Assembly (NCBI GenBank): GCA_016931185.1
Contig: JAFGFI010000329.1
Location: 1-34,992, forward strand
Length of the DNA: 34,992 nucleotides
Reading direction: 5' to 3'
From: Anaerolineae bacterium
GTDB taxonomy: Bacteria > Chloroflexota > Anaerolineae > B4-G1 > SLSP01
Shown here one piece after another: positions 33,710 to 34,992 of the stretch. Within the stretch, counting starts at the first letter, position 1. Each line of letters starts with the position of its first letter. The notes under the pieces were generated by a model, which saw nothing but the letters and a program-made list of their open reading frames with translations, had not been told where the DNA came from and did no database searches. The translations under genes and the position numbers were made by a program.

Positions 33710-33727
33710 GAAATTAAAGATTAGAAA
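33710..33727. repeat. 18-bp intergenic repeat, copy 2
   Basis: GAAATTAAAGATTAGAAA is identical to 9611-9628. It lies in the 29-nt gap between the DUF58 and DUF4129 genes, a few nucleotides upstream of the GGAGG of the latter. Confidence 0.6.
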
Positions 33728-33728
33728 A

Positions 33729-34937
33729 CTAGAACAGGTCCAAATCACACTCACGCCAGATGCGGTAGACGGGGACACCGAGTACTTCAGCCTGTTGTTG
33801 CACGGCATCACCGGCCCGCGCCGGCATCACCAAAATTAAGGCCACTGCAAACCCCATCCGTCGCAAGTAGGCCAACGAATCAAAAAGGGATTCTGTTTCA
33901 CTCCCGGTAATCACCACCAGGGTCGTTCCCCACGACAAGGCGACCCCCTGCTGCCGCAGAAACTCCGGAAATCCTATGACATCCCCGGACGTTGGCCCAC
34001 GATCAAAGACCTGCGCGCGGGCCAATACTTCCAGGATTGCCATCAGTTGCCCACGCTCCCGGCGTGGAGACAGTGCAAACCGCACGGAGCCAGCAGCCTC
34101 CTGCAGCGGGTCAAGGGCTTGTGTCACCAAACCCACAGCCAGCCCCTCGCGGATAACAACATGGTTGGCAATAGAAGCCGCCGCAACAATCGCCAACTCT
34201 GTGGCACTATACCGTTGCCGGTTATCATAACCCTCCGCGTCCAAATCAAGACAAATCAACGTCTCGCGCGCAATAGCGGGTTGGTAGCGCTTAACCAACA
34301 ATTGCCCTGTGTTGGCCGTCGCCGTCCAATGGATACGACGTGGGGAATCTCCGGGGATATAGTTACGCACCCCCATCACACGCGTGGGATCCTCAAACAA
34401 CGGTGATGGCGCGCGCAACACTGCCAACGGGGAGTGAGTTGGCAATCCCAGAGCTTGTAGGGGTAACACTCTTGGATACACAATCACATATTCGGCCTGC
34501 TGGCTGAAGGTCAGACGTGGGGCCACACCCAGTAAGTCGCCGGTGTGCAACTGTAACGGGCCAATATCGTAGTAACCGCGCCGGTCACAAGAAAGCGTAT
34601 ACCGGAACCGCCGTTCCTGGAGGCCACTCAACGTCATCACTTCGCGGTAAAAGGGAGGAGAGATCAATTGCACCGGCAGCGAGTCATTAAGTTCCACCCA
34701 CGGCACCGGCAGCCAGCCGGTATTTCGCACCACCAGTTCCACCGGAATCCGCTCTCCAGGGAACGCGCGCTTCACCAAGCGCCGCTCTGCGTGCAATTGC
34801 CCCATCGCCCGCCGCGTCCACATCCGCGCCAGCACATACACCCCTGCCAGCAAATAGACGATACTGAAATAGAAATCTATCCGCAGCAAGGCCGCAAGAA
34901 CAAACAGACCCATAATAAATGGAATTAAATCTTGCAT
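33729..34937 (-). CDS. DUF58 domain protein
   Basis: The 402-residue protein has two hydrophobic segments at the start (residues 4-20 and 25-40), a beta-rich stretch (ERIPVELVVRNTGWLPVPWVELNDSLP), and the DUF58 signature VMGVRNYIPGDSPRRIHWTATANTGQLLVKRYQ (about 187-219) with a following LICLDLD that begins a von Willebrand-A-like fold. DUF58 proteins usually work with a MoxR-type AAA ATPase, whose gene would lie upstream beyond 34937 and outside this window. The Shine-Dalgarno is weak (AGGA 11 nt before the ATG). It heads the minus-strand set DUF58, DUF4129, subtilisin. The family is firm; the molecular role is unknown. Confidence 0.92.
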   Translation of the reverse strand: MQDLIPFIMGLFVLAALLRIDFYFSIVYLLAGVYVLARMWTRRAMGQLHAERRLVKRAFPGERIPVELVVRNTGWLPVPWVELNDSLPVQLISPPFYREVMTLSGLQERRFRYTLSCDRRGYYDIGPLQLHTGDLLGVAPRLTFSQQAEYVIVYPRVLPLQALGLPTHSPLAVLRAPSPLFEDPTRVMGVRNYIPGDSPRRIHWTATANTGQLLVKRYQPAIARETLICLDLDAEGYDNRQRYSATELAIVAAASIANHVVIREGLAVGLVTQALDPLQEAAGSVRFALSPRRERGQLMAILEVLARAQVFDRGPTSGDVIGFPEFLRQQGVALSWGTTLVVITGSETESLFDSLAYLRRMGFAVALILVMPARAGDAVQQQAEVLGVPVYRIWRECDLDLF

Positions 34938-34992
34938 AGATACTTAATTCCTGACTCGTAACTCCTAACTCTTCTCTTCTAATTCTAACTCC

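Overview
The window looks like a chromosomal segment of a Chloroflexota bacterium, probably of the Anaerolineae/Ardenticatenia side. This is inferred from gene content, not from a marker gene. The pointers are secreted proteins ending in a [Y/F][L/M]P[L/V]VMR tail, a large signal-peptide protein with thrombospondin type-3 calcium repeats, a transmembrane sortase in a glycan operon, a DUF58/DUF4129 pair, a COG0523 GTPase beside a DUF362 protein, and a LacI-controlled family-1 sugar ABC transporter. I see no rRNA, tRNA, CRISPR array, IS element or phage module. The first 2.3 kb looks clearly more GC-rich than what follows.

Layout. (1) 1-2734, minus: a degenerate receiver-domain protein, possibly leaderless, followed by a large exported calcium-repeat protein that runs off the left edge. 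(2) 3107-7408, plus: a PF04392-type substrate-binding lipoprotein and a chemoreceptor with eight tandem 39-residue HAMP-like repeats, separated by a nested palindrome. (3) 13323-7580, minus: a polysaccharide/glycoprotein operon encoding a polyprenyl-phosphate sugar-phosphate transferase, a GT-C glycosyltransferase, a SAM methyltransferase, a sortase and a small tail-anchored protein. Several of its junctions overlap. (4) 13755-20714, plus: DUF362, COG0523 GTPase, a sulfatase-fold hydrolase with Thr at the nucleophile position, a DUF4139-like protein and a zinc-ribbon membrane protein. A truncated ribbon-helix-helix antitoxin remnant lies in the middle. (5) 21145-20837, minus: a LysM protein. 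(6) 21310-27528, plus: a LacI regulator under a TTGACA-N17-TACAAT promoter embedded in a 51-bp palindrome, then a sugar-binding lipoprotein, two permeases and a DegT-family aminotransferase. No ATPase subunit is present. (7) 34937-27638, minus: DUF58, DUF4129, a subtilisin and a zinc metalloprotease. The two proteases share a C-terminal repeat domain and tail.

How they fit together. Block 3 would assemble and attach surface glycans, and its sortase would process surface proteins. Block 7 would build or remodel the cell exterior with two secreted proteases. Block 6 is a sugar-responsive uptake locus with local repression. Block 2 may be a ligand-binding and chemosensing pair. Block 4 is a co-oriented set of poorly characterised genes with metal-related features (COG0523, zinc ribbon, metal-dependent hydrolase fold) and is the best place in the window to look for undescribed biology.

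Intergenic DNA holds several repeat families: a ~75-bp element with a CGCGCTATGGAAAGCGCG core (three copies), A/T-based GC-capped hairpins (three copies), a doubled TGACAGGAT inverted repeat, and hairpins between convergent genes that probably act as terminators.
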